Below, in pieces: positions 43,959-53,110 of a stretch of 64,000 nt of DNA. The stretch is taken from positions 1,488,001 to 1,552,000 of the forward strand of contig NZ_AP023247.1 in assembly GCF_016756535.1 (NCBI RefSeq), written 5' to 3'. The notes beneath the pieces were generated by a model. The model was not told the origin of the DNA. It saw only the letters and a list, made by a program, of their open reading frames with translations, and did no database searches. Numbering within the stretch: position 1 is the first letter of the stretch; each line of letters opens with the position of its first letter. This DNA comes from Mesorhizobium sp. 131-2-1 (GTDB taxonomy: Bacteria; Pseudomonadota; Alphaproteobacteria; Rhizobiales; Rhizobiaceae). A program made the position numbers and the translations under genes.

Positions 43959-46397
43959 GCGCAGGGCCGCCGCCGGTTCCAGCATCAGGATGCTGCCGCC
44001 ACGCTGCTTGACGGCGGCGCCGTCTGGGGCAGCCGTCGCCCTGACGCCGGTCAACTCGCCGAACGCCTCGATCGGACCAGGCCTGCCGAGGTAGAAACCC
44101 TGGCCGATCTCGCAGTCCTCGGCGTCGAGGAACCTGAGCTCGCCAAGCGTCTCGACGCCTTCGGCGAGCACCGGCAGGCCAAGGCCGCGCCCGAGACCCA
44201 GCACGGCGCGCACGATGGCCGCGACCTGGCCGTTCCTGTCGACCGACTTGATGAAGGAGCCATCGATCTTGATCTTGTCGAAGGGGAAGGCGCGCAGGTT
44301 GGAGAGCGAGGAATAGCCGGTGCCGAAGTCGTCCATGGCGACGCGGACGCCGAGCGCCTTGACCTGCCGCAAGGTCGCCAGCGCGCGCGGCATGTCCTTG
44401 ACCAGCGCCGTCTCGGTGATCTCCAGCTCGAGCCTGCCCGGCGCCAGGCCGGAGCGCAGCAGAACCTCGTGCACCCTGCGGCTGAAGTTCGGATTGTGCA
44501 GCTGCACGGCCGAGACATTGACCGCGACCATCAGCGGGTTCTTCCAGCGGACGGCTTCCTCGCAGGCGGCCGCCAGCACCCATTCGCCGATCTGGATGAT
44601 GGCGCCGCTGTCCTCGGCCGCCGGAATGAAGACGGCGGGGGAGATGTCGCCGTGCTCGGGATGGTGCCAGCGGAGCAGTGCCTCGAAGCCGATCATCCTG
44701 CCGGTGCTGATCTCCTTCTGCGGCTGGTAGACGAGGCGGAATTCGTCGCGCGCCACCGCCTGGCGCAGATCGTGCTCCATCACCCGCCTGTCGCGCGCCT
44801 CGGCGCCCATCGAGGCTTCGAAATAGCGATAGGTGTCCTTGCCCTCCGCCTTGGCGCGGTAGAGCGCGGTGTCGGCGTGGCTGATGAGGGAGGCCTGCTC
44901 GTCGGCGTCCAGCGGGTAGAGCGCGATGCCGATGCTGGCCGACACCAGGCCGCCGCCCGGCGACAGCCGGTTTTCCTCGCGCATGGCGGCCAACACCGCC
45001 TCGGCGATGCGGCCTGCCGCCTGCGGGTCGGGGAGGTTGGGCGCGATGATGGCGAATTCATCGCCGCCGAGGCGGGCCAGCATCTGCCCGCGGCGAAGTT
45101 TGCTCGAGGCGCATTGCGCCACCTTCTGCAACATGGCGTCGCCGGCGGCATGGCCGAACAGGTCGTTCACTTCCTTGAACCGGTCGAGATCGAGCAGCAT
45201 GAGCGCGAGCTGGCCGCCCTTGCCGCTCCGGCCCGCGGCGGCGATCTCCGCCTCCAGCCGGCTGTTGAAGCTGCGGCGGTTGGCAAGCCCGGTCAGCGGG
45301 TCGTAATGGGCGAGGCGGATGATCTCCTGCTCCGCCTTCTTGCGTTCGCGGATGTCGCGCACGGCGACCACGCTGTGCGGCTTGCCGCAATAGTCGATGG
45401 TCCTGGCGATCAGCTCGACGGGGATCGCGGTGCCGTCATGGCTTCTGAGCTCGGTTTCCCGCGCCTGCCCGTCGGCTTCGGCCATGGCGGTGGCGGAACG
45501 CTCGCCGAAGAGGTCGCCAAGCACCATGGTGTTCAGTGTCGTTGATGCGATGCCGGACAAGGCCGCAATGCTGTCATTGGCGCTGACGATGCGGGTGCCG
45601 TCGCAGACGATCAAGCCCTCCACTGCTGCGTTGGCCAGGCCATGCATGCGCTCGGCCTCGGCCTGGTGGCGGCGGAAGCGCAGGTCGATCCATAGGGCAG
45701 CGGCCGAAAGCACGAGGATGACCAGGCTGGCGGCCGCCGCCGCGAAGGCCTGCGACATCGGCTCGATCGTGTATTGCGAGATCTCGATCGAGCTATCCGG
45801 ATAGATCGACACGGCGCCCATGGCGATGAAGTGCAAGGTGCAGATCGCCAGCGTCAAAAGCACGGCGGCGCTGATCGTTCTCAGTGTCGAGGGGCGGTGC
45901 AGCGCGACAAAGAGCGACAACGCGGCAAGCGTGATGCCGGCGACCAGCGAGATCCCGACAAGCAGGTGATCCCAGACGACCCGGCCCTGCACCTCGAACG
46001 CCGCCATGCCGGTATAGTGCATCGTGCCGATGCCGACGCCGAGCACGGCGCCGCCGACAAGGTAGTGCTCGATGCCGCCGCGCAAGGTGGCGATCCACAT
46101 GCCGGCGGCGGTAAGCAGGACGGCCGCGGCAAGCGATAGCACCGACAACTCGGTGTTGTAGGCGTTCGGTATTCCCGGCGAGAAGGCGATCATGGCGATG
46201 AAGTGCGTCGCCCAGATGCCGAAACCGGTCGAGGTGGCGGCAATCATCAGCCAGGCATAGTGGTTTCTATTGGTCGAGCGGTCGACGTGGCGAAGCAGAT
46301 TGACCGCCGAGAAGGAAGAAATGCCACAGATGAGTGCCGCCAATGCGACCAGTCTCAAATCGTGTTCGTGCACGATACAATTATAGACCGTCAACAT
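43950..46397 (-). CDS. MHYT-PAS-GGDEF-EAL cyclic-di-GMP protein
   Basis: 815 residues. The N-terminal MHYT sensor (about 1-215, seven helices) carries the three motif repeats WATHFIAM, MHYTGM and LHFIAMG, thought to bind a metal and sense a diatomic gas. A PAS domain (about 245-350) ends VVAVRDIRERKKAEQEI. GGDEF is intact (LGGDEFA, residues 442-447) but the inhibitory RxxD site is absent (RRGQ). EAL is intact (GFEALLRW, about residue 571; MDDFGTGYSSL and AEGVE present). Both diguanylate cyclase and phosphodiesterase activities are therefore possible. It is convergent with tlpA. Confidence 0.92.
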   Translation of the reverse strand: MLTVYNCIVHEHDLRLVALAALICGISSFSAVNLLRHVDRSTNRNHYAWLMIAATSTGFGIWATHFIAMIAFSPGIPNAYNTELSVLSLAAAVLLTAAGMWIATLRGGIEHYLVGGAVLGVGIGTMHYTGMAAFEVQGRVVWDHLLVGISLVAGITLAALSLFVALHRPSTLRTISAAVLLTLAICTLHFIAMGAVSIYPDSSIEISQYTIEPMSQAFAAAAASLVILVLSAAALWIDLRFRRHQAEAERMHGLANAAVEGLIVCDGTRIVSANDSIAALSGIASTTLNTMVLGDLFGERSATAMAEADGQARETELRSHDGTAIPVELIARTIDYCGKPHSVVAVRDIRERKKAEQEIIRLAHYDPLTGLANRRSFNSRLEAEIAAAGRSGKGGQLALMLLDLDRFKEVNDLFGHAAGDAMLQKVAQCASSKLRRGQMLARLGGDEFAIIAPNLPDPQAAGRIAEAVLAAMREENRLSPGGGLVSASIGIALYPLDADEQASLISHADTALYRAKAEGKDTYRYFEASMGAEARDRRVMEHDLRQAVARDEFRLVYQPQKEISTGRMIGFEALLRWHHPEHGDISPAVFIPAAEDSGAIIQIGEWVLAAACEEAVRWKNPLMVAVNVSAVQLHNPNFSRRVHEVLLRSGLAPGRLELEITETALVKDMPRALATLRQVKALGVRVAMDDFGTGYSSLSNLRAFPFDKIKIDGSFIKSVDRNGQVAAIVRAVLGLGRGLGLPVLAEGVETLGELRFLDAEDCEIGQGFYLGRPGPIEAFGELTGVRATAAPDGAAVKQRGGSILMLEPAAALRSA

Positions 46398-46747
46398 CTC
46401 GCTTCACCTGATCTTCCCGCAACAATCAAGCAATGAAATTGATTAGGGCTGGACGGTTGAAGAATCGGTTATTGCTCCTGCAACTACGGCGTGCGCGTTC
46501 GGTTGCAGAGGTGCCCGAGACGATCTGCACCAGTCATGCGGTGGCGGCAATATCGCCTGCCGCACCTGACCGACGCCAATGCCGAAGGTACTCACGAGGC
46601 CCTGAAGGTGGACCGGTTCGCGGTGCCGATCGGCTCTTCCACAGGCCCCGGGGCAACAGCAGAACTGTCACATACCTTCTCTATGAGAGCGGGCAAGGAC
46701 TTGCGCAAAGCCTGATGCCACCTGCCACTCAAAAGGGAATGAAATCC
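46398..46747. other. 350-base gap between EAL gene and ugpB
   Basis: This gap holds the divergent promoters of the MHYT-EAL gene and ugpB. I see a 7-bp inverted repeat CTGCAAC/GTTGCAG (46478-46484, 46502-46508) and a hairpin TGCGG-T-GGCG/CGCC-TG-CCGCA (about 46536-46563). One CTGTCAC (46665-46671) resembles half a PHO box, but the second half is not convincing. Two short open frames here look non-coding. Confidence 0.5.
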
Positions 46748-48100
46748 ATGTCGATCATCAAGCAGGGCCTTGCCGCCCTCGCAGCCGGCGCTCTCGGCCT
46801 GACGCTGGCGCAGCCTGCCGCCGCCGCGCCCGTCAAATTCGATTTCTGGTTCGGCCTTTCAGGAGACCTCGCGCGTGTCGTCGACACGCTGTGCAAGAAT
46901 TTCAATGCCTCGCAAACCGACTATGAGGCCGTCTGCACCAGCCAGGGCAATTACGACGCGACGCTGCAGAACACCATCGCCGCCTTCCGCGCCGGCAAGC
47001 AGCCGACCGTCGTGCAGGTCTACGATGTCGGCACCGCCACGATGATGCTGTCGGGCGCCTACTATCCGGCCGACAAGCTGATGGAAGAGAACGGCTACAA
47101 GATCGACTACAGCGACTATTTCCCCGGCATCGCGCGCTACTACGCGACCTCGAAGGGCGAGATGCTGTCCTTCCCGTTCAATTCCTCGACCGCGCTGATG
47201 TACTGGAACAAGGACGCCTTCGCCAAGATCGGCAAGACCGAGGCGCCGAAGACCTGGGAAGATGTCGGCGCCGACCTCAAGGCGCTGAAGGATGCCGGCT
47301 ACGATTGCCCGATGGCGATCAACATCTCCGGCAACGAAAGCTGGCAGCTGATGGAGCAGTTTTCGGCCATCCACAACCAGCCGATCGCCACCGAGAACAA
47401 CGGCTATGACGGTCTCGGCGCCCGCCTCGAGATGAACAAGACCAAGTTCGTCCAGTACGTCGGCGATCTCAAGAAGTGGTACGACGCCGGCCTGATCAAG
47501 ATCAAGTCGAAGGACCTCGGCCAGGACATGGTGCAGGCCTTCGCTTCCGGCACCTGCCAGCTCATCATGACTTCGGTGGGCGACCACGGCACGGTCGGCA
47601 AGACGCAGAAGGAAGGCATGAACTGGGACGTCGCCGAACTGCCCGTCTATGCCGGCACCGAGCGCAAGAATTCGCTGGTCGGCGGCGCGTCGCTCTGGGT
47701 GCTGTCCGGCAAGTCGCCTGAGGAATACAAGGGCGCCGCGGCCTTCCTCAACTTCATCCACGACCCCAAGACCGCTCTGTTCTGGTCGAGCAACACCGGC
47801 TACATCCCGGTAGCGAAGTCCGGCTTCGAGTACATGAAGGCCAACGGCTTCTACGACAAGGCGCCCTACAAGGGCCGCGAGGTCGCCATCGCCAGCCTGA
47901 CCGCTTCGGAACCGACGGAAATCACCCGCGGCATCCGTCTCGGCAATTTCACCCAGATCCGCGCCGAGTTCGGCACCCAGATGCAGGCGATCTTCGCCAA
48001 CAAGGTCAGCGTCCAGGACGGCATCGACACGCTGGTCAAGAATGGCGACGCCATCCTCGACCGCTTCCAGCAGACCTATCCGAACAAGACGCTGCCCTGA
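46748..48100 (+). CDS. ugpB: sn-Glycerol-3-phosphate ABC transporter, binding protein
   Basis: 450 residues. A Sec signal peptide (MSIIKQGLAALAAGALGLTLA ending AAAA-P) leads to a periplasmic type-1 binding protein resembling UgpB: DLARVVDTLCKNFNASQTDYE, QGNYDATLQNTIAAFRAG and QVYDVGTATMM are close to UgpB. The start at 46748 has AAAGGGA about 8 bases upstream; ATG 46739 is an alternative. It captures glycerol-3-phosphate and possibly glycerophosphodiesters. It heads the ugpBAEC cluster and is followed by a strong hairpin. Confidence 0.9.
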   Translation: MSIIKQGLAALAAGALGLTLAQPAAAAPVKFDFWFGLSGDLARVVDTLCKNFNASQTDYEAVCTSQGNYDATLQNTIAAFRAGKQPTVVQVYDVGTATMMLSGAYYPADKLMEENGYKIDYSDYFPGIARYYATSKGEMLSFPFNSSTALMYWNKDAFAKIGKTEAPKTWEDVGADLKALKDAGYDCPMAINISGNESWQLMEQFSAIHNQPIATENNGYDGLGARLEMNKTKFVQYVGDLKKWYDAGLIKIKSKDLGQDMVQAFASGTCQLIMTSVGDHGTVGKTQKEGMNWDVAELPVYAGTERKNSLVGGASLWVLSGKSPEEYKGAAAFLNFIHDPKTALFWSSNTGYIPVAKSGFEYMKANGFYDKAPYKGREVAIASLTASEPTEITRGIRLGNFTQIRAEFGTQMQAIFANKVSVQDGIDTLVKNGDAILDRFQQTYPNKTLP

Positions 48101-48115
48101 GCATCGGCCTTTCGT

Positions 48116-48144
48116 GGCCGCCCGCCGACAACAGGCGGGCGGCC
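48116..48144 (+). terminator. Strong hairpin between ugpB and ugpA
   Basis: A perfect 11-bp stem GGCCGCCCGCC (48116-48126) and GGCGGGCGGCC (48134-48144) with a 7-base loop, 15 bases past the ugpB stop, followed by only GTTTC. With no long U-run it probably protects the ugpB 3' end and allows read-through, giving more binding protein than permease. Confidence 0.65.
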
Positions 48145-48187
48145 GTTTCATACCAGGGCATGGCTGCCCCGCGGCTTCGGCGGATCG

Positions 48188-49072
48188 ATGGAAAAACGCG
48201 TAACCTTCTCACGATGGACGATCGGCATCCTGTTCGCGGTGCCGCAGCTGCTCCTGATCTTCACGTTCTTCTACTGGCCAGCAGGCCAGGCGGTGTACTG
48301 GTCGCTGACGCTGCAGCAGCCCTGGGGCGGCGGCAACATCTGGGTCGGGCTCGACAATTTCCGCTCGATCCTGGCCAATGCCGACTACTGGAACTCGATC
48401 ATCGCCAGCCTGACCTTCGCAGCCATCAGCACCGGCCTTGCCATGGTCATCGCGCTGGTGCTCGCCACCCTGACCGACCGTCAGCTCGCCGGCTCACGGC
48501 TCTACCGCGTGGTGCTGATCTGGCCTTACGGCATCGCGGCACCGGCGCTGGCGATGGCCTTCCGCTTCATCCTGGCGCCGGAGGCGGGCTTCATGGCCGT
48601 CGTCAACCAGGTCTGGCCGGGCTTCTGGGACCCAGGCCTCGATGGTGCCGATGCCATGGCCTCCATCATCGCCGCCTTCTCGTGGAAATATGTCGGCTAT
48701 AATTTCATCTTCTTCCTGGCCGCGCTGCAGGCCATCCCGCGCTCGCTGGTCGAGGCGGCGGCGATGGACGGATCCGGTGTCATCCGGCGTTTTTGGGACA
48801 TCCAGTTCCCGCTGATCACGCCAACGATCTTCTTCCTGCTGGTCATCAACATCACCGAGAGCTTCCAAGATTCCTTCGGCATCGTCGACATCATGACGGC
48901 GGGCGGTCCGGCGAACGCGACCAACCTCATGGTCTACAAGATCTATTCCGACGGCTTCAAAGGCCTCGATTATTCCGGCGCTGCCGCTCAGAGCATCATC
49001 CTGATGCTGCTGATCATCGTGCTCACCATCTTCCAGTTCCGCTTCATCGAGCGGCGCGTGCACTACAGGTGA
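48188..49072 (+). CDS. ugpA: sn-Glycerol-3-phosphate ABC transporter, permease
   Basis: 294 residues with six helices. The MalF/UgpA-type features are the N-terminal VPQLLLIFTFFYWPAGQAVYW and the EAA loop SLVEAAAMDGSGVIRRFWDIQFPLI that contacts UgpC. It is followed by ugpE after 7 bases. It forms the inner-membrane channel with UgpE. Confidence 0.93.
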   Translation: MEKRVTFSRWTIGILFAVPQLLLIFTFFYWPAGQAVYWSLTLQQPWGGGNIWVGLDNFRSILANADYWNSIIASLTFAAISTGLAMVIALVLATLTDRQLAGSRLYRVVLIWPYGIAAPALAMAFRFILAPEAGFMAVVNQVWPGFWDPGLDGADAMASIIAAFSWKYVGYNFIFFLAALQAIPRSLVEAAAMDGSGVIRRFWDIQFPLITPTIFFLLVINITESFQDSFGIVDIMTAGGPANATNLMVYKIYSDGFKGLDYSGAAAQSIILMLLIIVLTIFQFRFIERRVHYR

Positions 49073-49079
49073 AGCGGGC

Positions 49080-49994
49080 ATGGTCGAGCGCACACCGATC
49101 CTCAATTTCCTCACCCATCTCATCCTGTTCATCGGCTTTGTCTTTTGCGTCGCGCCGTTCGCTGTCGTGGCGATCGCTGCCTCGCACAATCTGAAGGACG
49201 TCAACGACGTGCCGATGTCGCTGCTGCCAGGCAGCGACTTCTGGGTCAACATCAACACGGCATGGACGACGGCCGATCTCGGACCGAAGCTGTTCAACAG
49301 CTTCATCATGGCCGCCGGCGTGGCGGCCGGCAAAGTCATCATCTCGGCGCTCACCGCCTTCTCGATCGTCTATTTCCGCTATCCCGGCCGCATGCTGATC
49401 TTCTGGCTGATCTTCGTCACGCTGATGCTGCCGCTGGAAGTGCGCATCGTGCCGACCTATGCGGTCGTCGCCAACGTCATGTCGCCCTACCAGGCGATCC
49501 TCGACGTGACCGGCTTGAGCTGGCTGATCGAGAAGGTCTCGGGCGCCCAGGTGTCGCTCAGCCTCGGCCTGCTCAATTCCTACACCGGCCTGATCATGCC
49601 TCTGATCGCCACCGCCACGGGCACGTTCCTCTACCGGCAGTTCTTCCTGACTGTGCCGGACGAGCTGACCGAGGCCGCGCGCATGGACGGCGCCGGCGCG
49701 CTGCGCTTCTTCATCGACATCCTGCTGCCCCTGTCGCGCAACAACATGGCGGCGCTCGGCACCATCATGTTCCTGTGGGCGTGGAACCAGTATCTGTGGC
49801 CGCTGCTCATCACCACGGATGCCAGCCACGCCACGGCGGTGACCGAGCTCAAGCAGCTGATCCCCAATGTCGGCGGCATTCCCGAGTGGAACATCGCCAT
49901 GGCCGGCACGCTGATCGTCATGCTGCCGCCGCTCGTCGTCGTCGTTGCCATGCAGCGCTGGTTCGTGCGCGGCCTGATCGCCACCGAAAAATAG
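49080..49994 (+). CDS. ugpE: sn-Glycerol-3-phosphate ABC transporter, permease
   Basis: 304 residues with six helices and the EAA loop [23 protein letters not shown]; the C-terminus [19 protein letters not shown] is typical of UgpE/MalG. It pairs with UgpA. The start (ATG 49080) is 7 bases after the ugpA stop, and ugpC begins 10 bases after it, so translation is tightly linked. Confidence 0.93.
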   Translation: MVERTPILNFLTHLILFIGFVFCVAPFAVVAIAASHNLKDVNDVPMSLLPGSDFWVNINTAWTTADLGPKLFNSFIMAAGVAAGKVIISALTAFSIVYFRYPGRMLIFWLIFVTLMLPLEVRIVPTYAVVANVMSPYQAILDVTGLSWLIEKVSGAQVSLSLGLLNSYTGLIMPLIATATGTFLYRQFFLTVPDELTEAARMDGAGALRFFIDILLPLSRNNMAALGTIMFLWAWNQYLWPLLITTDASHATAVTELKQLIPNVGGIPEWNIAMAGTLIVMLPPLVVVVAMQRWFVRGLIATEK

Positions 49995-50004
49995 GGAGAC
50001 AAAA

Positions 50005-51105
50005 ATGGCCTCCATCACCATTCGCGACGTCAGGAAGAGCTATGCCAAGATGCAGGTCGTGCATGGCGTCGACCTCGACATCGCGTCGGGCGAATTCGTC
50101 GTCATCCTCGGCCCGTCCGGCTGTGGCAAGTCCACCCTGCTGCGGATGATCGCCGGGCTGGAGGAAATCTCCGAAGGCACGATCGCCATCGATGGCACGA
50201 TCGTTAACAAGCTCGAGCCGCGCGAGCGCGGCTGCGCCATGGTGTTCCAGAACTACGCGCTCTATCCGCATATGAGCGTCGCCCAGAACATCGGCTATTC
50301 GCTGAAGGTGGCGGGTGTTCCGGCCACCGAGCGCACCCAGCGCATCAAGGCGGTCGCCCGCACCCTGGAGCTCGAGCATCTGCTCGACCGCAAGCCGATG
50401 GCGCTGTCGGGCGGCGAGCGCCAGCGCGTCGCCATGGGCCGCGCCATGATCCGCGAACCGAAGGTCTTTCTCTTCGACGAACCGCTCTCCAACCTCGACG
50501 CCAAGCTGCGCGTGCAGATGCGCTCGGAAATCCGCAAGCTGCACCGGCGTCTCAACGCTACCTCCGTCTTCGTCACCCATGACCAGGTCGAGGCGATGAC
50601 GCTGGCTGACCGGCTGGTGGTGATGAATGGCGGCTGCGTCGAACAGGTCGGCACGCCGGCCGAGGTCTACGGCCGGCCGGCGAGCCGCTTCGTCGCGACC
50701 TTTGTCGGCGCGCCGGCGATGAACATGCTCGACGGCGAGGTAACACTTGACGGCCTGTCGCTGCTCGGCGACAGCCGCAAGCTCAACGTCTCACGCGCCG
50801 GCCTCGCGGTCGGATCCAAGGTCGCGGTCGGCATCCGGCCCGAGGCCGTGCGCATGGTGGCGCCGGGTACGCCGGGCGCGCTCGAGGCGACGGTCGACCT
50901 CGTCGAGGAACTCGGGGCCGGGCGGGTCGTCTATGTCGACCTCGACGGCGCGGCGTTTTCCGTGGTGACGTCGGAAACCGTGCATCCGACGCCGGGCAGC
51001 GCCGTCGGCCTGCAGTTCGCCGAGGCCGACCTGCATTTCTTCTCGTCCGAGACTGGAAGCCGCCTCGACGTGTTCAAGGCATCCGTGCTGGTGCCCGCGC
51101 TCTGA
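50005..51105 (+). CDS. ugpC: sn-Glycerol-3-phosphate ABC transporter, ATPase
   Basis: 366 residues. It has the complete ATPase set: Walker [13 protein letters not shown]-loop [12 protein letters not shown], signature [15 protein letters not shown], Walker [13 protein letters not shown] and H-loop [13 protein letters not shown]-terminal TOBE/MalK-like regulatory domain follows (about 240-366; [13 protein letters not shown]). A GGGAGA sequence precedes the start. It energises UgpAE. Confidence 0.93.
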   Translation: MASITIRDVRKSYAKMQVVHGVDLDIASGEFVVILGPSGCGKSTLLRMIAGLEEISEGTIAIDGTIVNKLEPRERGCAMVFQNYALYPHMSVAQNIGYSLKVAGVPATERTQRIKAVARTLELEHLLDRKPMALSGGERQRVAMGRAMIREPKVFLFDEPLSNLDAKLRVQMRSEIRKLHRRLNATSVFVTHDQVEAMTLADRLVVMNGGCVEQVGTPAEVYGRPASRFVATFVGAPAMNMLDGEVTLDGLSLLGDSRKLNVSRAGLAVGSKVAVGIRPEAVRMVAPGTPGALEATVDLVEELGAGRVVYVDLDGAAFSVVTSETVHPTPGSAVGLQFAEADLHFFSSETGSRLDVFKASVLVPAL

Positions 51106-51183
51106 TCGCCAGCAAGCGCCTTTCCGTACGGTCGAGGCGAGCGGCGCGGCGAACTCCCTGCCTGATCGAAAGAAGGTCGCAAA

Positions 51184-51987
51184 ATGAAAATCATCCAGGT
51201 CACCGACGCCCATCTCGGCCGCCGCGGCGAAATCCGCTTTGGCGCGGATCTGCATGAGCGGCTCGACCGCTGCATCGACCATATCAATGCCCGCCACGGC
51301 GATGCCGCGCTTTGCATCTTCACCGGCGACCTCACCGAGGCCGGTGAGGCGCAGAGCTACGCCGACCTCAGATCGGCCCTGGCGCGGCTGTCGGTGCCCT
51401 ACCGGCTGCTGCCGGGAAATCACGACCGGCGCGCCAACCTGATCACCGCCTTTCCCGAGCATCCGGTCGACGAGAATGGCTTCGTTCAATCGGCCTTCGA
51501 CACGCCGGAGGCGTCGCTGCTGTTCCTCGACAGTCTGGCCGAGGGCCGTGTCACCGGCGAATTGTGCGACAGGCGGCTGGTCTGGCTGGACGCTAGGCTC
51601 GGCGCGGCGGCGGGCCGGCAGGCCTACATCTTCCTGCATCATCCGCCGGTCGAGCTCGGCCTGGCGCTGCTCGATCCGCTCGGGCTCGAGCAACCCGCAC
51701 GCTTTGTGGAACTGCTCAGGCGCCATGGCAATGTCGGCCATATCTTCTTTGGCCATGTCCATCGCGACATCGCCGGCACCGTCGGCGGCATTCCGTTTTC
51801 CGCGCAGCGCGGCCTGCATGCCCGCTTCGTGCTCGATCTGGTCGGCGAAGAGGTGGTCGAGCAGGCGCCGCCGACCTATGCGATCGCCCTCATTGATGCC
51901 GCCGCGCGGCGGGTTGTCGTGCACAATTGTGACTTCCTCGAGCGCTGGCCGGCCTATTCGCCGGCGACCGGCCAGCGCGTCGAATAG
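51184..51987 (+). CDS. Metallophosphoesterase, GpdQ/CpdA-like phosphodiesterase
   Basis: 267 residues. The dinuclear-metal calcineurin-like motifs are complete: QVTDAHLG, CIFTGDLTEAG, LLPGNHDRR, IFLHHPPVE and FGHVHRDI. No signal peptide is present, so it acts in the cytoplasm. It is nearest in form to GpdQ-like glycerophosphodiesterases and CpdA. Position 78 bases behind ugpC on the same strand argues for hydrolysis of imported glycerophosphodiesters, releasing glycerol-3-phosphate (inferred). Confidence 0.87.
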   Translation: MKIIQVTDAHLGRRGEIRFGADLHERLDRCIDHINARHGDAALCIFTGDLTEAGEAQSYADLRSALARLSVPYRLLPGNHDRRANLITAFPEHPVDENGFVQSAFDTPEASLLFLDSLAEGRVTGELCDRRLVWLDARLGAAAGRQAYIFLHHPPVELGLALLDPLGLEQPARFVELLRRHGNVGHIFFGHVHRDIAGTVGGIPFSAQRGLHARFVLDLVGEEVVEQAPPTYAIALIDAAARRVVVHNCDFLERWPAYSPATGQRVE

Positions 51988-52000
51988 TGCGCCTCAAGAG

Positions 52001-52020
52001 CGGCCTGCGGCTGCAGGCCG
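52001..52020. terminator. Hairpin between convergent phosphodiesterase and iron-ABC genes
   Basis: A perfect 8-bp stem CGGCCTGC (52001-52008) and GCAGGCCG (52013-52020) with a 4-base loop lies in the 40-base gap between the two stop codons. No U-run is present on either side, so it is a weak bidirectional terminator candidate. Confidence 0.45.
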
Positions 52021-52027
52021 ATTGAAG

Positions 52028-53110
52028 TCAGGCAAACACATGCGCCTTGCCGGAGACGGTCAGGCGCACGATCTCGCCGAGCGCCGGCGCGTCGATGCCG
52101 GGCTTGCGCAGGATGAGCGGCGTGTTGCCGATCGCCGCGGCGTCCGGCGGATCGGGGCTGTTGAGGAGCCGCACCGCAACCGTGCACATCGCGCCAGCGA
52201 ATTCGGAGTCAGTGACCTCGGCGAACAGCATCTCCGGCGTTCCCGACATGCCTTCGCGCGAGGTGCGTTTCAAAATCACCTGTTCCGGCCTCAGCATGAT
52301 GCGGGCGACATCGCGGCGCTCGGCGGTGTCGACGGCGATGCGGCCGAGCGGCGAGATGGCGAAACCGTCGGCGATCTTCGCCGGCAGGATTATGGCGTCG
52401 CCGAGGAATTCGGCGACCATCCTGTCCTTCGGATGGAAGTAGAGCTCGCGCGGCGTGCCGACCTGCGAGAACAGACCGTCGCGCATCACCGCGACCTGGC
52501 TGGCGAAGGACAGCGCCTCGGCCTGGTCGTGGGTGACCAGGATGGTGGTGATCCCGGCAGCTTCCAGCAACTCGGCCACCGCCTTGCGCATCGAGGCGCG
52601 CAAGCCGGTGTCGAGCGCCGAGAACGGCTCGTCGAGCAGCATCAGGCGCGGCTTCATGGCCATGGCGCGGGCAAGCGCCACGCGCTGCTGCTGGCCGCCG
52701 GAGAGCTCGTGCGGGCGGCGCTTCAGGATCGCCTTGTCGAGCCCGACGATGTAGGCGAGCTCGACGATGTGCTCCAGGCGCTTCTCGGCGTTCCGCGCCA
52801 GGCCGAAGCCGATATTGTCGGCGATGGTGAGGTGCGGAAACAGCGCCCCGTCCTGGGCGACCACGCCGATGCCGCGCCGGTGCGCCGGCACCGCGGCGCC
52901 GCCATTGGCCAGCACCTCGCCGTCGAGCACGATGCGGCCCTGGTCCGGTGCCTCGAACCCTGCGATCAGCCTGAGCAAGGTGGTCTTGCCGCATCCGGAT
53001 GGCCCGACGATCGCCGTGCGGCTGCCGCTCTCGACGCTGAGGTCGACGCCGGCCAGCGCCGCCACCGGGCCGTAGTGCTTGGCCACGCCAGACAGTTCCA
53101 GGAAGCTCAT
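52028..53110 (-). CDS. fbpC: Ferric-iron-type ABC transporter ATPase (FbpC-like)
   Basis: 360 residues. It has Walker [13 protein letters not shown]-loop [14 protein letters not shown], signature [17 protein letters not shown], Walker [13 protein letters not shown] and H-loop [11 protein letters not shown], then a C-terminal OB-like domain with [12 protein letters not shown] that may sense substrate or metal. The pattern ([12 protein letters not shown]) fits the FbpC/AfuC ferric-ion group. Its ATG overlaps the permease stop (ATGA). The same frame is open far upstream but that is the permease gene in another frame. Confidence 0.87.
   Translation of the reverse strand: MSFLELSGVAKHYGPVAALAGVDLSVESGSRTAIVGPSGCGKTTLLRLIAGFEAPDQGRIVLDGEVLANGGAAVPAHRRGIGVVAQDGALFPHLTIADNIGFGLARNAEKRLEHIVELAYIVGLDKAILKRRPHELSGGQQQRVALARAMAMKPRLMLLDEPFSALDTGLRASMRKAVAELLEAAGITTILVTHDQAEALSFASQVAVMRDGLFSQVGTPRELYFHPKDRMVAEFLGDAIILPAKIADGFAISPLGRIAVDTAERRDVARIMLRPEQVILKRTSREGMSGTPEMLFAEVTDSEFAGAMCTVAVRLLNSPDPPDAAAIGNTPLILRKPGIDAPALGEIVRLTVSGKAHVFA

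Noticed and set aside
46660..46690. PHO box for ugpB
   Set aside because: One half-site CTGTCAC fits but the second repeat at the expected 11-base step matches only 3 of 7 bases, so PhoB control is not supported by this sequence alone.
46433..46715. Two short open frames before ugpB
   Set aside because: Arg-rich, no ribosome site, no recognisable family, in the divergent promoter region; ugpB begins after them with a proper signal peptide.
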